Shown: in pieces, positions 33,861-45,719 of the stretch | Position numbering within the stretch: the first letter of the stretch is position 1 | Layout: each line of letters opens with the position of its first letter | Assembly: GCF_021018895.1 (NCBI RefSeq) | Contig: NC_079374.1 | Coordinates: 8,707,712 to 8,771,711 of the forward strand | Source of the DNA: Seriola aureovittata | Taxonomy: Eukaryota > Chordata > Actinopteri > Carangiformes > Carangidae | Length of the DNA: 64,000 nucleotides | Direction: 5' to 3' | Translations under genes and position numbers: made by a program | The notes under the pieces: generated by a model | The model's input: the letters and a program-made list of their open reading frames with translations, nothing else | Databases searched by the model: none | Told to the model about the DNA's origin: nothing

Positions 33861-35819
33861 AAGGATTATCTGGGGTTTATTTTTCATTTCTCTCACAGCG
33901 ATAGCAGAGCATGCCCCATTGATTGGTTTGCTGGGGTGGTGACCAGCCATGAAAACAAGGTCTTATTGATAAAACAAAGCAGCTCCTTACCTTTTAAGTG
34001 CCAGGTCAGACAGAAATTCAGAGGCCTCAGACCATAGGGGGCTTGAATATGCTGAGTTTATAGTTTTCTTTTTATTTGGTATAATCAAACTGTTTAACAA
34101 TATGCGCACAAATCCCCTGAGAGGTTAACTATGTCTGTTGAAAGACAGGGGTAACATGGCTGGAATTTATTCCTACCAATTTAAAATCCCCACAGATAAG
34201 ATAACAGCATTGCTTGAGTAGAAAAGATGAAATGTTTAACTTTCCTGAAAATTCTAGAGATTAGTTATTTTAGAAGCAAACTCTTCGGTTTGTTTTCGTT
34301 GTTAGAAAGTTAAAATAAAAAAAGCTGCCTTACAGCAATAAAAAGGAGACTGACGTGCAAGTATTGGCATAAAAATGAAATTTAAACTGCAGTGTGGAGT
34401 GAAAATGAAAGGATACTGATATTCCACCATGGATTTGTGGTGATAACATACATGTATAATTAGTTATCAGCTGATTTGAATGTGATCACAGTTCTCGGGC
34501 TCCCTTCATGATCAGCTGCCTTAAATAATGTTAGCAAACACAGAAGCACAGATAACGCCACTTTCCATGCAAACTAACTGATGAGGAACCAAGAACTATT
34601 TTATTAGTTATTTAAATGTTTCCTTTTAATCTCTTCTTCTTTTCTTTTTTACATTTCACAATGTTAAACATTAAGAAATAAAACTATGTCAATAATCAAT
34701 TAACCATTCTAAGAATTGCTTAAAGAAAAATGTCTTCTTAAGCTTCTTGAATGTGAAGATTCACTGATTTTCTCTATTTTATGTCACTGACACTGAATAT
34801 CTTTGAGTCTATCTTTCAGACGTGTCTTTAGGACATTAAGTAAAATCACTGATATTTTTTCGCTTTTTTCATATTTTAAAGACCAAACTATTAATAAATC
34901 ATTTCAAAAATAATTTTCAGATTAATTCATAATAAAAAGAATCATCAATTGCATGATACATTACGTGATAGTAATGTGAAATAATAATCATAAAAAAAAC
35001 AAAACCACTGAAAATGACATGAATATACGTTGCCTTTGACAAAAAAGATGATTTATATTTCCTGCTGACCTTGACAGTCTATTGGTTGTGATGATCATGA
35101 TCTCAGAGTCACAGTGTGATACATGGGAATATATCCACTCATCCATCTTTTTCATGCATCCATCTATCCTCACCCTCATCTTGTATCTGTATTTGCATTG
35201 AACCTATTCTTGGATTATCTCAATCAGCTTCCCCTTGCACCTGTCAAACACTGCCTCGCACAGGTAGCCACATCGCACTTATCTGATCTAGATAGCTGGA
35301 TTACAGCGAGTTTGTGAGCGCGAGGAGGGGAAAAAAAAAAACACACACTTTTATTTATTAGGGGTAGGAACAGCTGCATCCGCCTGCAAACTGTGAACCT
35401 TTGTTACGGAACAATATATCACAGATCAAATGGTGTGAAATCAAAGGCGAGAGAGAGTTAGCATCAATCCCACTAAAACCCCTTTTAAAGTGCTGTCTGT
35501 GCTCTGATCCCTGTGTGGACTAATATGCGGGGTTGAGATCAGTAGTAGTTGGGAGAGTGGGTGCCTTCCTGGTGTCTGTGTCTGGGCTCAGGCCTGATTA
35601 GAACCGCACTGGGTGAGCCAATCGCAGAGTCAGACGGCGCGGAGGAACTTGGAGCAAGTCAAACTCCTTCAACTGCCCTCGAGCCTGTGTCATGAAACCA
35701 CAGCCAGGCTTCGGGAGAAAACCACCGTTACAGTAGCTCCAAAGAGCTAACTCTTGTAATCACATTCTATTAGAGCTGTTTGAAGCTTCTCAGCTGTGAA
35801 ATAGAATCTAAAAAAGATC

Positions 35820-36440
35820 TAAAACACGATAAATTGCTGATTATTCCCATGCATCATTAATGTTAAAAGCTGATTTCATAATTGTATGTCCCATAACTAC
35901 AGAGTCTTAGATTGTTTAGTATCACATCAACAGCCTCTGATAATGAGTAAGCAGACTTCCTACATCACGGGAACTGATGAGGAAAGCCTAATTGGTTGAC
36001 TTTTCCATGCCTAATGGATGATTCTCTTAATTAAAAAGATACTGTACCAAATGTTAGAAATCAGATAGCGCTTAAAGTAAATGCAGTTAATCAAATGTAT
36101 GAGAATGAGCAGTTCCAGGAAAGCCTAAATGAGATTGGTAGATATGATTTTGCTCCAATATTTATTAATTGCGAGTGCCTTTGGTTAGCAAAACAGAACA
36201 GGTCTTATCTTAAAACTGTGAGGAAATTTCATCTAACCACTCTCACTGATCTCTCTTTTTCATGAACTGCGATGCATATGAAACAAGTCTTCAAAACAAG
36301 GCTTTAAAAACTTACCCAGTCAGGGTGCCTTTGAGGATATTTAATTAAAATCTAATCCTGCATTCATTAAGGCTCACATAAATTAAGCTGTCATTCATAA
36401 GATTTATGGATTCTCATTTGCATATTGCATACAATTCATC
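35820..36440. promoter_or_regulatory. candidate conserved non-coding enhancer block
   Basis: About 600 bp without simple repeats. It carries two TTAATTAA palindromes (36027-36034, 36341-36348), a perfect octamer ATTTGCAT (36416-36423) followed closely by ATTGCATACAAT, and further CTAATTGG and CATTAAT cores. Homeodomain plus POU (OCT) sites are a common neural/placodal enhancer signature. No alignment was available. Confidence 0.35.
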
Positions 36441-36887
36441 AATTACTCAAGTATGAAAGGAGCGCATTTCCCTTGGAGCTGCCTGCTAGCCTGCCAACAT
36501 TTGAAATGAGAGAAAGAGCACGACTGTCAGGCATTCACTGCAAACTTTTCCCCACAATGTCTGTGCACTGATTAATCTCATTTTCTAGGCATCCCTTACA
36601 AGATTGTACACAGTCCAGCTGCACTTTTCAATTATTTCTCCTGTCCTCTCAACTAACTTTGAAAGCAGGACGGGCTAAATGTGGACTGGGGGCTACTTTA
36701 GTCTTTATGTATATAACATGTCTTTTTGCCAGGGTAATCATAAATTAGAGAGAGGGGCTTTAGTGATCCTAATGGAAGGGAAATGTAGTAATTTTATTGC
36801 AAATCCCATCAGGCAAATATTCTGCATGCTATAATAGCATATTTCCTGTCACATTTAGAGAGGAATACATCCAGCAGGCATTCTGAC

Positions 36888-36937
36888 AGAGGGGGGAAAA
36901 AGAGCGAGAGAAAGATAGAGGGGGAGGGCAGACGGAT

Positions 36938-36970
<33 letters not shown>

Positions 36971-37000
36971 TGGCAGAGAGAAAACAAAAGAGAGGGGGAG
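36888..37000. repeat. (GA)n purine tract
   Basis: More than 100 bp of mostly GA/GGA units, including two uninterrupted GAGAGAGAGAGA runs. Its opposite strand gives artefactual Leu/Ser-rich open frames. Confidence 0.9.
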
Positions 37001-37119
37001 AATCTTAGTGGTAAACACATAAAAACTCCCTTTTTGGACGTGAGGCTATGGGAAACACAGTATGGAGTAAGTGCTTAAACCAAGCGGAGCATGAACGCAT
37101 CTAAGATAAAAGGTCAGGC

Positions 37120-37560
37120 AAAAACAAACAGACCACTCGTGAGGACGAATGGAATTAATTGACTCATTAATATGCATGGCTAATAAAGCTCAAAATCCTA
37201 AAACAAAAATCATTGTCAACCATTCCCTTTTAATGGCTCTTATTTTCAGCTTGAGAAGAGCTCGTCTACAGGGTGTATCAATCTTAGGAGGGGTGGAGTT
37301 CTTCCACCAAACAGACTTGGGGTAACCTCAGTGTTGTATGCTCATGTCCTCCCCAGCAGACAAAGGCAGAGTTGTTCTGGTGGAGGGATTAATTGAGAAT
37401 TAATCCCAGTTTCTGGCAGTGGAACAGACCGGCAGTTAGAAGTGAAAGTCATCCTGAAGGGTAGTTAATTGGTTCCCCATAGCAAAAGCTTTGGAGAACA
37501 GAAATCAAGCTGCATTTTCATTAATCCTCCCCATTGTTTTGTGAAATTGTTGTGGAGAGT
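37120..37560. promoter_or_regulatory. candidate regulatory block with homeodomain palindrome
   Basis: Repeat-free. It contains an AP-1 consensus TGACTCA (37160-37166) overlapped on both sides by ATTAAT cores and an ATGCAT, then the perfect inverted repeat GGGATTAATT-GAG-AATTAATCCC at 37385-37407. The latter provides two GGATTA sites recognised by K50 homeodomains (OTX, PITX, CRX, GSC classes). DACH1 is expressed in eye and forebrain, so such input is plausible, but this is inference. Confidence 0.38.
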
Positions 37561-37977
37561 GACTTCAGATAGAGTCAATAGTTAAGGCTTTTAATTTGCT
37601 TTTAATTCTGCCAGTGGGGTGACAATTAACAAACCCCAAAGAACAATAGCTGTGAAAATTATGCGTTCGATTGACTCTAAATGACTCTGAAATCATAAAC
37701 CGATAAGCAATTAATATACTGTACTCTACAAATGGTAAGTACCTCCAACATGCTTGATGCGCTCCATCTCGCTCTGTCTCTCCCTCCATCTCTCCCGCTC
37801 TCTCCATATATCACTCTCTCACCACTAAAGCTTTTGAACTTTGGGAATAGCACCACCAGATTGTCGGATGTGATTAATTTCAGGTCTAAATGGACACAAC
37901 AGACAGAAAGGGTGATGTAATCATAACACGAGGAGACACAGTGACTAACAGCAGAGATGGAGGAGGACGGGAAAGCA

Positions 37978-38030
37978 GAGAAAAAGAGAGAGAGAGAGAG
38001 AGAGAGGATGAGGGGAGAGAGACAGAGCAG
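37978..38030. repeat. (GA)n microsatellite
   Basis: AAAAAGAGAGAGAGAGAGAG followed by GATGAGGGGAGAGAGACAG. Confidence 0.92.
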
Positions 38031-38298
38031 AAGATGTAGACCGAGAGACAGCGACGACTCACAAACACACTCTGAGTTCAAGCTAAACAGGAAGACCATG
38101 GTGATTAGCATTAATTGCACTGAGGATTGGAATCCTGTGTGAAACATTAAACAAAAATTATCTACTGTTTATTCACTTTTTTTTCCTGATTTTCTTTTTT
38201 TCAATAATTAATGAAAAGTAAATACTTGGAGGAGTCCAAAAATGATCTAGGGAGGAAAAGAAATGTTTACATAATCAGAAAAAATGTTCCCGTCTTCC

Positions 38299-38318
38299 CT
38301 CTCTCTCTCTCTCTCTCT
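38299..38318. repeat. (CT)n microsatellite
   Basis: About ten CT units. Confidence 0.92.
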
Positions 38319-38590
38319 TTGTATACATGGAAAGGTTAGGGCTGGGGCCTGTTTCTCACTGTTTCCCCATCAGAAGTAACAGTGTCTGTTCCCCTGAGTG
38401 TCGACTGCTGTGAGAGTGTTTGCATATTTAGATACAAGCAGCCCCTGTTTATGCAGCCCCACTCTCGGCTGCTCAAGTTCACTCCAACGCAAGCCCTGAT
38501 CAATTTGGCCAGCTGTGCTTTAAATGCTGTTTACAACAATAACATCGCGGCTAACAGAGCAGAGCTTAGCGTGCGAGCACACACACTTCC

Positions 38591-38598
38591 CAGAGAGA

Positions 38599-38652
<54 letters not shown>
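38591..38652. repeat. (GA)n microsatellite
   Basis: About 60 bp of GA units with single AA interruptions, next to CAGAGAGAGG. Confidence 0.95.
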
Positions 38653-38654
<2 letters not shown>

Positions 38655-38884
38655 CAACTTCAGAGGGAGCCCCCAGCCTGCACATTCCCAGACGAGCGTT
38701 TGTACTGAGTTAAAGACGAATCAAAGCCCGACTCCTCTGCAAGAGATGGAAGAATTGGATTCCGTCTGTGTATATCTCTGTGATCCTTCCGGAAGAATCT
38801 CTGACTGCAAGCAAAGAGAGGAAATAACAAGAACTCAAACTAGAGTCCCACCCTGAAGTGGGCCAAATTGAAGGTGGCACGTAC

Positions 38885-38994
38885 CAGTTACAGGCTTTAT
38901 TCCCGATGAGTGACTGGCATTGAGCGCAAAATATAATGTCAGGCTCACTAAAATCCCCACATACATGACAAGTGCTTTCGACAGGCCGCTGCAC
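38885..38994 (-). other. open frame with C4 zinc-ribbon-like signature, possible orphan exon
   Basis: An ATG-started minus-strand open frame begins MQRPVESTCHVCGDFSEPDI and continues IFCAQCQSLIGNKACNWYV. It has a CxxC-x10-CxxC arrangement with G after the second Cys, P in the loop and F before the third Cys, as in short zinc-ribbon motifs. A candidate acceptor (atgaaatgtgcag|CGG) precedes it and a donor-like CTG|gtacgt ends it, giving a possible 104-nt exon at 38885-38988. The acceptor has a poor pyrimidine tract. It is not part of any DACH1 protein I know. It could be a cryptic exon, a gene fragment, a conserved non-coding element or chance. Confidence 0.2.
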
Positions 38995-40189
38995 ATTTCA
39001 TAAATAACTCTGTTTGGGTGAGATACTACATTCCTTGAGCCTTCAGATTTCTCTTAAAAGCTTCATAAGAGATAGAGAAAACTCCATTTAAGCCTGGCAG
39101 GAGAGCAAATAGGCCTACTCAGCAGATAGCAGTGAAGCTGCTGGTGTCCTCTCGCTTGATGATATAATTCTTAATGTACAGCCTGACTAGACATAAATCT
39201 TACCCAAGCATCACCTCACCTGAATTCTTTTCTCTCTCTCTCGCTCACTCTCTCTCTCATGATGAATTGTTTGCTACATCTCAGAGACTAAAACCCTTCA
39301 ACCTCTTCAAACCCGGGTTTCTAATAACGCGTAGGTGCTGGGGAGAGGTGACAGCATGATGAATATCACAACAGACAGCTCCAATATGGGACAATTTTAC
39401 CAGATCGATATCTCACTGCAATATCAGAGAAAAGGAGCTGATATTAGTCTACACAGTGTATTACAGATGGGGTACATTTCTTCTCTCTGCACTCCCAGTG
39501 AACCTAGGCTATATTTCATCCATGTCGTCAATGGTTTACACACTCACAAACGCTCTGGAAACTAATCATAGCATGGTAGCCACGCCAGATGCATCTGCTT
39601 AAAATTATCCATATGTGTGACGCATCCATAGCCTCTTGTTCAACACGGCGATGGACTTGCAAATAAACTGTGAATCACATTAGAGGATGTTACAGACCAT
39701 TATTTCTAGTGAGAACAAATGTTTTGTCACATTCTAATAGAGAGATCTCAGGTCTCATGTGGGCAGATGCAGCTTTTTGGTGGAAAGCTGAGACAAAAAG
39801 AGTTTCACACGTTCGCAAAAAAAAAAACAAAAAGACTACAAGACGACAAGATTAGACAAAGAAGTGTAAAAATGTCATCAGCAAAGCAGAACACACGATG
39901 TTTGCTGAACATTTCATTAAACTATTCAATATTTAAGCGACAATTTCACATCTAGTATGATACGCATGCAAGTAAAACCATGCAAGAGATATTTTAGAAT
40001 GGGTTATGAGACATTGTGGACAAAGAATTCTTATTCTAATAGTGTCACTCTTTCTGTCTCACAAAATTTTAAAAGGACTGGTGAAATTCCTGTATGACAT
40101 TTTTTTTTTTGATCGTGTCACTACAACATTAGTGCTTATTAAATCTTGGATATGATATAGAGTTTTTTAATCACATGGTACAAGCAAAT

Positions 40190-40690
40190 ATTCGTACGTG
40201 TGTCTGCAGAGCGGAGCTTTTGTCTCCCCCTTCTGGGAGTGAGAGTAATTACATAAACACCAATGGTAACGCCAATGCTAATCCGTATTCATCCGTACTT
40301 TTTTTTTTAGGTTGTAATCCTTCCTCTGAACACAAGTTTTTATCTGTAGCATTAGAAAAATGTCGTAGTTGCTGTAGCCTACTCGGTCTCTGTCGCTGCG
40401 GTTGCTCCCCTCTTCAGCTCTGGCTAACCGGTTGCCGGTTAACGTAAAACATATCGCTACCGGTGCACCAGCGCAGGAATGTCACCAGAGTTAACACTTT
40501 GGTACAAAGAGATTTACCTGCCGCTGATGGGCTTAATCAGCATCGTGTGTACTCGTTTGACGAAGGCTTGAAAGTAACCTACGTTCATTTATATGTAAAA
40601 GTCCCACACTCAATCTTTAATTTGGTAAATTACAGTTCAGAGGCTTCATCGCAGTACAAACATTTGTTGAGCCCTAGATGAATAAATCAA
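40190..40690. mobile_element. possible inserted element (compositionally distinct segment)
   Basis: This 500-bp stretch has more CpGs than its AT-rich flanks, a nested inverted motif AACCGGTTGCCGGTTAAC near 40427, and an end (TTGTTGAGCCCTAG) that on the opposite strand reads CTAGGGCTCAACAA, reminiscent of hAT-type termini. No matching left terminus or target duplication was seen. It contains a 90-codon open frame without recognisable domain. Confidence 0.25.
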
Positions 40691-40826
40691 TCACAAACAC
40701 TCTCTGACAAATTAACTGACACTGTTCTCTTTGTCAGGCTCCACACTAAACACTGTGGTCAAGTAATGTGTGCCTGAAGAAATAGAATGAGACACCTTTT
40801 ACTTCCAAGGGAGACAGATGCATATA

Positions 40827-40860
40827 GGGAGAGAGAGAGAGAGAGAGAGTGAGAAAGAGA
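40827..40860. repeat. (GA)n microsatellite
   Basis: Eleven or so GA units followed by TGAGAAAGAG. Confidence 0.92.
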
Positions 40861-41879
40861 ATGACAGAGAGACTCAGGGAGGGAGAGCAGACGTTACTAA
40901 CGCTTAATATCTTCCCTCTCCAGGGGGCCGGGACTGAGGGCCCCTCTGCTGTCAGCTGCAATAGGACCAGCCTTTTTGTGAGTGCCCAAGGTTCGTTAAG
41001 GGCTATTAATGGAACACAGTATCCCTTGTGCAGGAAACTTGTCAGTGTTTCATTAGAGACTGATAAACATATAATACGTAAGTGTCAAACACAGTGTGTG
41101 TGCAGTGTCTTCGCAGTGCAATGCGGCGGCAGGAGGGGAAAAGGATTTTGGGATTGCAGTGCAACAGTCATTCCCATGCTCTACACTGACAATATTAATG
41201 ATTTCATGAACGGGGAGGAGTGCGGGGGACACGTCAAAGCTATGGAGCACGCTGTTGGCATCATACAGGGGAAGTCTATAACTGGGGTGCAGCCTGGCAA
41301 ACACTGAACTTTATTATAGTCTTGAACAGTGTTCTAAGTAAAGAAAAGTATTCTTGGGTCGATATCTAGCCAAGATAAGACAAGCTGGCATGTCTCTGTT
41401 GTTCTCTTCTAGCAGCCTGGGCCCAAAAGTACAAGAAAAAGAAATACATCATATTCAATTAAAGTTCTTTTTTCACCACTACTGAACAAATCAGCCCACA
41501 GCTGGGACTCTGGGTCTAGTTCACAAAGTCCTTTTGATCATTATGTGGCAGTAAGAGAGTTTGGAGTCCCATGGAGTATGGGACCAAGCTGATCTTATTA
41601 TGATAATTGGAATACATCAACTTCAGATAGCACTAATGGAGTGAGATTTCAGTGATCAAGAGCACATATTCAACTGTAGAAGCAAGTCCACTTTTTTAGA
41701 AGGAGGCATTATGCAATGCTCTGGTTGTGTTCCCAGTAGGCAGCTACTGAGACCGCCAGCACAACCAAGAGTATGCTTTTAGCTTTGGTGTTGGAAGCGA
41801 TGCTACACTCTGTGATGTTTAGCGCAGAAGAGAAGTGTTACTGCGGTGAAGTTACATCTATTTCCCCATGAGTGAGTAA

Positions 41880-42140
41880 TTGGTTACCATGACCATTAAT
41901 CAGTTAATCTTCTCTTTTTACCCCCTCTCTTCAACAAAGAAATATCAGAGGTTCAATAATTAAAAACGTGTCAGGTGAAAGTCCAACGCGCTTCCTCACA
42001 CTGTATGTTCTCACATTCCCTGCTTTGTTCATCTTATTAACCTCCTCTCCACTCGCCGCGCCTTTAAATGAAATCTTTAGCCCTTTACATGTGAAATTAA
42101 AACTGCCCTCCCTTGAGCGCTTTTAATTATTCTTCTTGAG
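41880..42140. promoter_or_regulatory. candidate regulatory block
   Basis: Repeat-free sequence with GTAATTGG, CCATTAATCAGTTAATC, AATAATTAAA and TTTTAATTATTC cores. Weak inference from motif density. Confidence 0.22.
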
Positions 42141-42479
42141 GAGAAACTTCCACTTCCACTTTTGTCAGAGCGGCCTTCTCTCTTCCCAATCGCCCTTTCC
42201 TCACTCCCACTCACTGCCCAGGTCTGTCATGCTTCACTCCTCCCTCCAGTCCGCTGCTCCCTTTTTTTTTTCTTTTTCTCTTCTTCTGCGGGTCTGTTTA
42301 ATTCTCACCTTGCGCTGCCCTTGTCATCAAGCCGTTGAAGCACAAAGCCAGGAGCAAGGGAGTGTTTACTCATTTCCCCACTACATTACCCCTCCTATTA
42401 ATCACTGCATGGAAACTTCTGGACACTGAAACATCTCTGCAGTCGCGGCCCCAGCTGTCCCCTATGCTAACAGGGCCGA

Positions 42480-42860
42480 CCTTAAATAACTGGCATTTTG
42501 AATATTATCTTGTATTATTTTAATGTTGCGAGCGAGTCCACCGTGAAACTTGTGAACCACTTGTTTCAGTAAACTCCCTCAAGCCAAGACTGTCATTATG
42601 TTGAAGGGTTCAATATGTCAAATGGTTTAAAATCAGTTTGTTTTCTTTTAAATGTCTCACATAATGCCTTTGTTGAAACCGAACATAATGATGGTCCTTG
42701 ATAAACACAAAGTTGAAGTAAACATGGGTTGGTTGACATTGAAATTCAGGATATATTATGTGCACGCAGGACGGGCAGAGGTTAGTGTCTCTAATTAATC
42801 AAATTTAATTGCATGTAAATTGTATTTTAAATGCAGATGAGGAAAAAATAAAAAGCTGTT
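42480..42860. promoter_or_regulatory. candidate regulatory block
   Basis: AT-rich and repeat-free, with CTAATTAATC (TAATTAAT at 42792-42799) followed by AAATTTAATTGCATG. The homeodomain-type cores are tightly clustered. Inference. Confidence 0.25.
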
Positions 42861-43482
42861 TTTTTGAGGAGGAGAACGCACCCTCTTGTTACTCTTCACT
42901 TGTTCTATTTGCTGAGATCATAGAGTTGAGAAATTAACAGTTTATAAAAGTAAGCCATGTCTCTAGCTGCTGTTAAATATCAAGGTTTCTATGGAGAAAT
43001 GCTTGATTTTGCTTCAATTATATCTTTCAAAAATGAGGAAAATACATTTTTAAAAAATAGAGATGAGAGAAATTCATTCAGAGTCCTACGCGTCCATACT
43101 GCCCTGTGAACAAGGCAAAGCTGCTGCAAAGGATCCTTATGAAATTCAATTAACCCACCAACAGCTTTCCGTTTTCTCTCCTGCCCTAATTCCCACATTC
43201 CCACTGAAATGACTGCATTCTCGGCGATTATGCTAACCGCTTGGAGTGCACTATAAATTCACAGGTCTGGGAAAGGCTGTAACGAGAGCTCCTTAAATAT
43301 GGGAAGGAGACGTTTGAGAAGATGGATCGCCGTGGGCTAGCGGTAGACCGGCAGTGGGCAGGGGGAACTTGTTTGTGAAACACATGCTACTAGCTGCTAT
43401 ACTGCTTCTAATGAGGCTATGGACATAAGCGGCATTATCATTAATGATTGAACCCCCTCCTTTTCCTGCTCTTTCTTCATGT

Positions 43483-43502
43483 GCTTTTTTTTTTTTTTTT
43501 TT
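43483..43502. repeat. T-run
   Basis: Homopolymeric T tract; the plus strand continues T-rich (CCTTTTTTG). Confidence 0.9.
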
Positions 43503-43789
43503 CCTTTTTTGCCACAGCCCCGTGTCCTTTTGCAATTATTGTTTTACTGGATAGCCCAAGGCGGCAGGCTGCATGTGTGTCGGCTATATATGGGAAAGCA
43601 ACAGAACCCAAAATATTTGAAATTCAAATAAATGAGTAATGTAAATAGTTTTGAGAGAGTTTACCCAGTGAACAATGGCCCCTTATGAGACACAAGTGCG
43701 ACAGAGGGAGAGAGAACAGGACTGCTGGTGTGGGGATCAGAGCGGTGGGGGTTGGAGGGATGATCCAACACAATGTGGCCCTTCTCCTA

Positions 43790-44080
43790 AAGCAACTTGT
43801 TATCAGGCGCTACGCAGAGCCCCCCATTCAATCTGCATTTAAATACATTTCGGTCCACTCACTCATTTGCATTCATTTCTCCCATTATATTTGAAAATGG
43901 CCAAATGTCTAGCCAGCACAATGTGAGAGCCTATCACCGGCCAGGGGAAGCCCACACCTGATGCCAATTTAGCCTGCTTGGATCTATTCATTGCCATGGC
44001 CTGATCTGACAACTCCAGCTCTTCCCTATCCAGGAGACTTTTCAATTGGATCTGCTTGTGGTGACAAAATTGTTTTGCTC
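43790..44080. promoter_or_regulatory. candidate regulatory block with octamer
   Basis: Repeat-free stretch with GCATTTAAATACATTT and a perfect octamer ATTTGCAT (43865-43872), ending at a T-run near 44087. Motif-based inference. Confidence 0.22.
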
Positions 44081-44379
44081 ATTGAGTTTTTTTTTTTTCC
44101 CCTTCTTCTTCTGTTTCCCCCCCTTTCTGTCTCGCTCTCCCTCTCTCATCGTCACTCCCTCCGTCTGTGAGTCTGGGTGTCTATTTGGGAGCCATGGGAA
44201 AAGGAGAGGCAAATGATTCTCAGTGGCTTCTGATTTCCACTATTTGTTCAGCATTAGGCCCACTTATCTCTGAAAGAAAAAGCAACATGTGGAGAGAAAG
44301 TGACAGGCAGAAACTCAGCCTCACTAACAGGCCTATTGTGTGCTGAAGATCTGCATTCAAACACGAGGGGCCCTCTAAC

Positions 44380-44414
44380 TCTTTCTCTCTCTCCCTCCCT
44401 CTCTCTCTCTCTCG
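44380..44414. repeat. (CT)n microsatellite
   Basis: CTTTCTCTCTCTCCCTCCCT followed by CTCTCTCTCTCTCG. Confidence 0.92.
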
Positions 44415-45530
44415 CTATAAAACGCGCACATACTTGTGCATAGACCTCTGTCGCAGTCAATTACTGCTGCTAATCTGTACTGCAATGGAGAGTAAATATT
44501 TCATTACTTTTTCAAATAAACAGTTGGTCTGAGCCCATGAAGTGTCATCTATCCTGTGAAAGGAGCGGTGACGTTCACATTCAATTACACCATAAAACCA
44601 CCGAGCTTCTGAAGTGGACTTTTTTGTGCTGAGAGCACACTACTAAAATCATTAGACTTGGTAGCAACATCTTGAGATGAAAAGCTGAGTTGAGAGCCCA
44701 CCATTTACACAACAGCACCTTTTCTTCGGCCCAAAAACATTCTGTGAGCGCTGCCCCTCACCCCACCCCACCCCGCCCTCCCCTTCCTCTTCCTCCATAG
44801 TGCTCTCTCTTCCCCCTGCTTTTAATTCCTTACAGAAAAGTTCATCAGAGTTGGTGCGCCTAAGCAGCTCGACAGAGACACACAACACTGTCTTCTCCGC
44901 GACATACTAACTAAGTAGTGTTGTGTGAGATTAGTAGATGAAATAATGCGAGGAGGGCAGGAGGGGAGGGGGACTGGCGGGGGGTTGACAGAGAGATCCC
45001 AGAGTCTACTGCTCATTAATCACTGCAGCGTCTTTGACCTTTCATTTGCCAAGGGCGCAAAGAGAGGAGGAGGAGGGTGGCCGCCACTGCTAACGCTGCC
45101 CAGGAAAGAAGGAAGGTGAGGTGGAGTGAGAAGACGCAAAAACATGACCACGAGACTGCGTGGTGCTACGGAGATACGCTCAAGTCCAGAGAAGATGCCA
45201 CAACACATTCTTAATGAAGAGTGAAATTAATCAGCTTCACGGGCTGTTAGATGAATCAGGCGTTTCCCAGCCCCTAGGTGGTATCAGCTGCTCTGCTCCG
45301 CTCACCAGGCCTGATAAAGACCGATAGGCCCCTTGCCCATTTACACATGTTATTAAAAGAATTACAAAGATGTCTGCTCGGCTCCCTCCCTTCACACCAG
45401 CCTGGGCTTTGGGAACCGGGTGCTGGAAATGGCAAGGGGGTGTGACATTAGCGTCAGGCGTATTTTTAGCGTCTGGCTGCTCAGCTCTTAGTTACCAGGT
45501 GGGATGTTATAACTGAAGGCAGCCAGGCAG

Positions 45531-45565
45531 TGGTGGTGGTGGTGGTGGTGGTGGTGGTGGTGGTG
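45531..45565. repeat. (TGG)n trinucleotide repeat
   Basis: A perfect 35-bp TGG/GGT tract (about 11.7 units). On the minus strand it reads CCA/CAC; the poly-His frame this gives is not coding. Quadruplex-capable with two-G tetrads. Confidence 0.97.
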
Positions 45566-45719
45566 AGAAAAGCTTGACACACCAAAGCTATCAAAGAGGA
45601 GAGAGTGTGTACCTGTACGTGTCTGTGTGACAGAGAGTGAAAGAGAGGAGGATAAGTGAAAGAGGGAGGGAGAAGTTGTACAGCTGTAAAAGCTGGATTG
45701 TGACCCCGCTTTAGAGACT

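Noticed and set aside
37677..38147. 156-codon minus-strand open frame rich in Ser and Leu
   Set aside because: The Ser/Leu runs come from the GA repeat at 37978-38030 read on the opposite strand.
40849..41307. 152-codon plus-strand open frame
   Set aside because: It starts inside a GA microsatellite and shows no known domain, signal peptide or splice-consistent structure.
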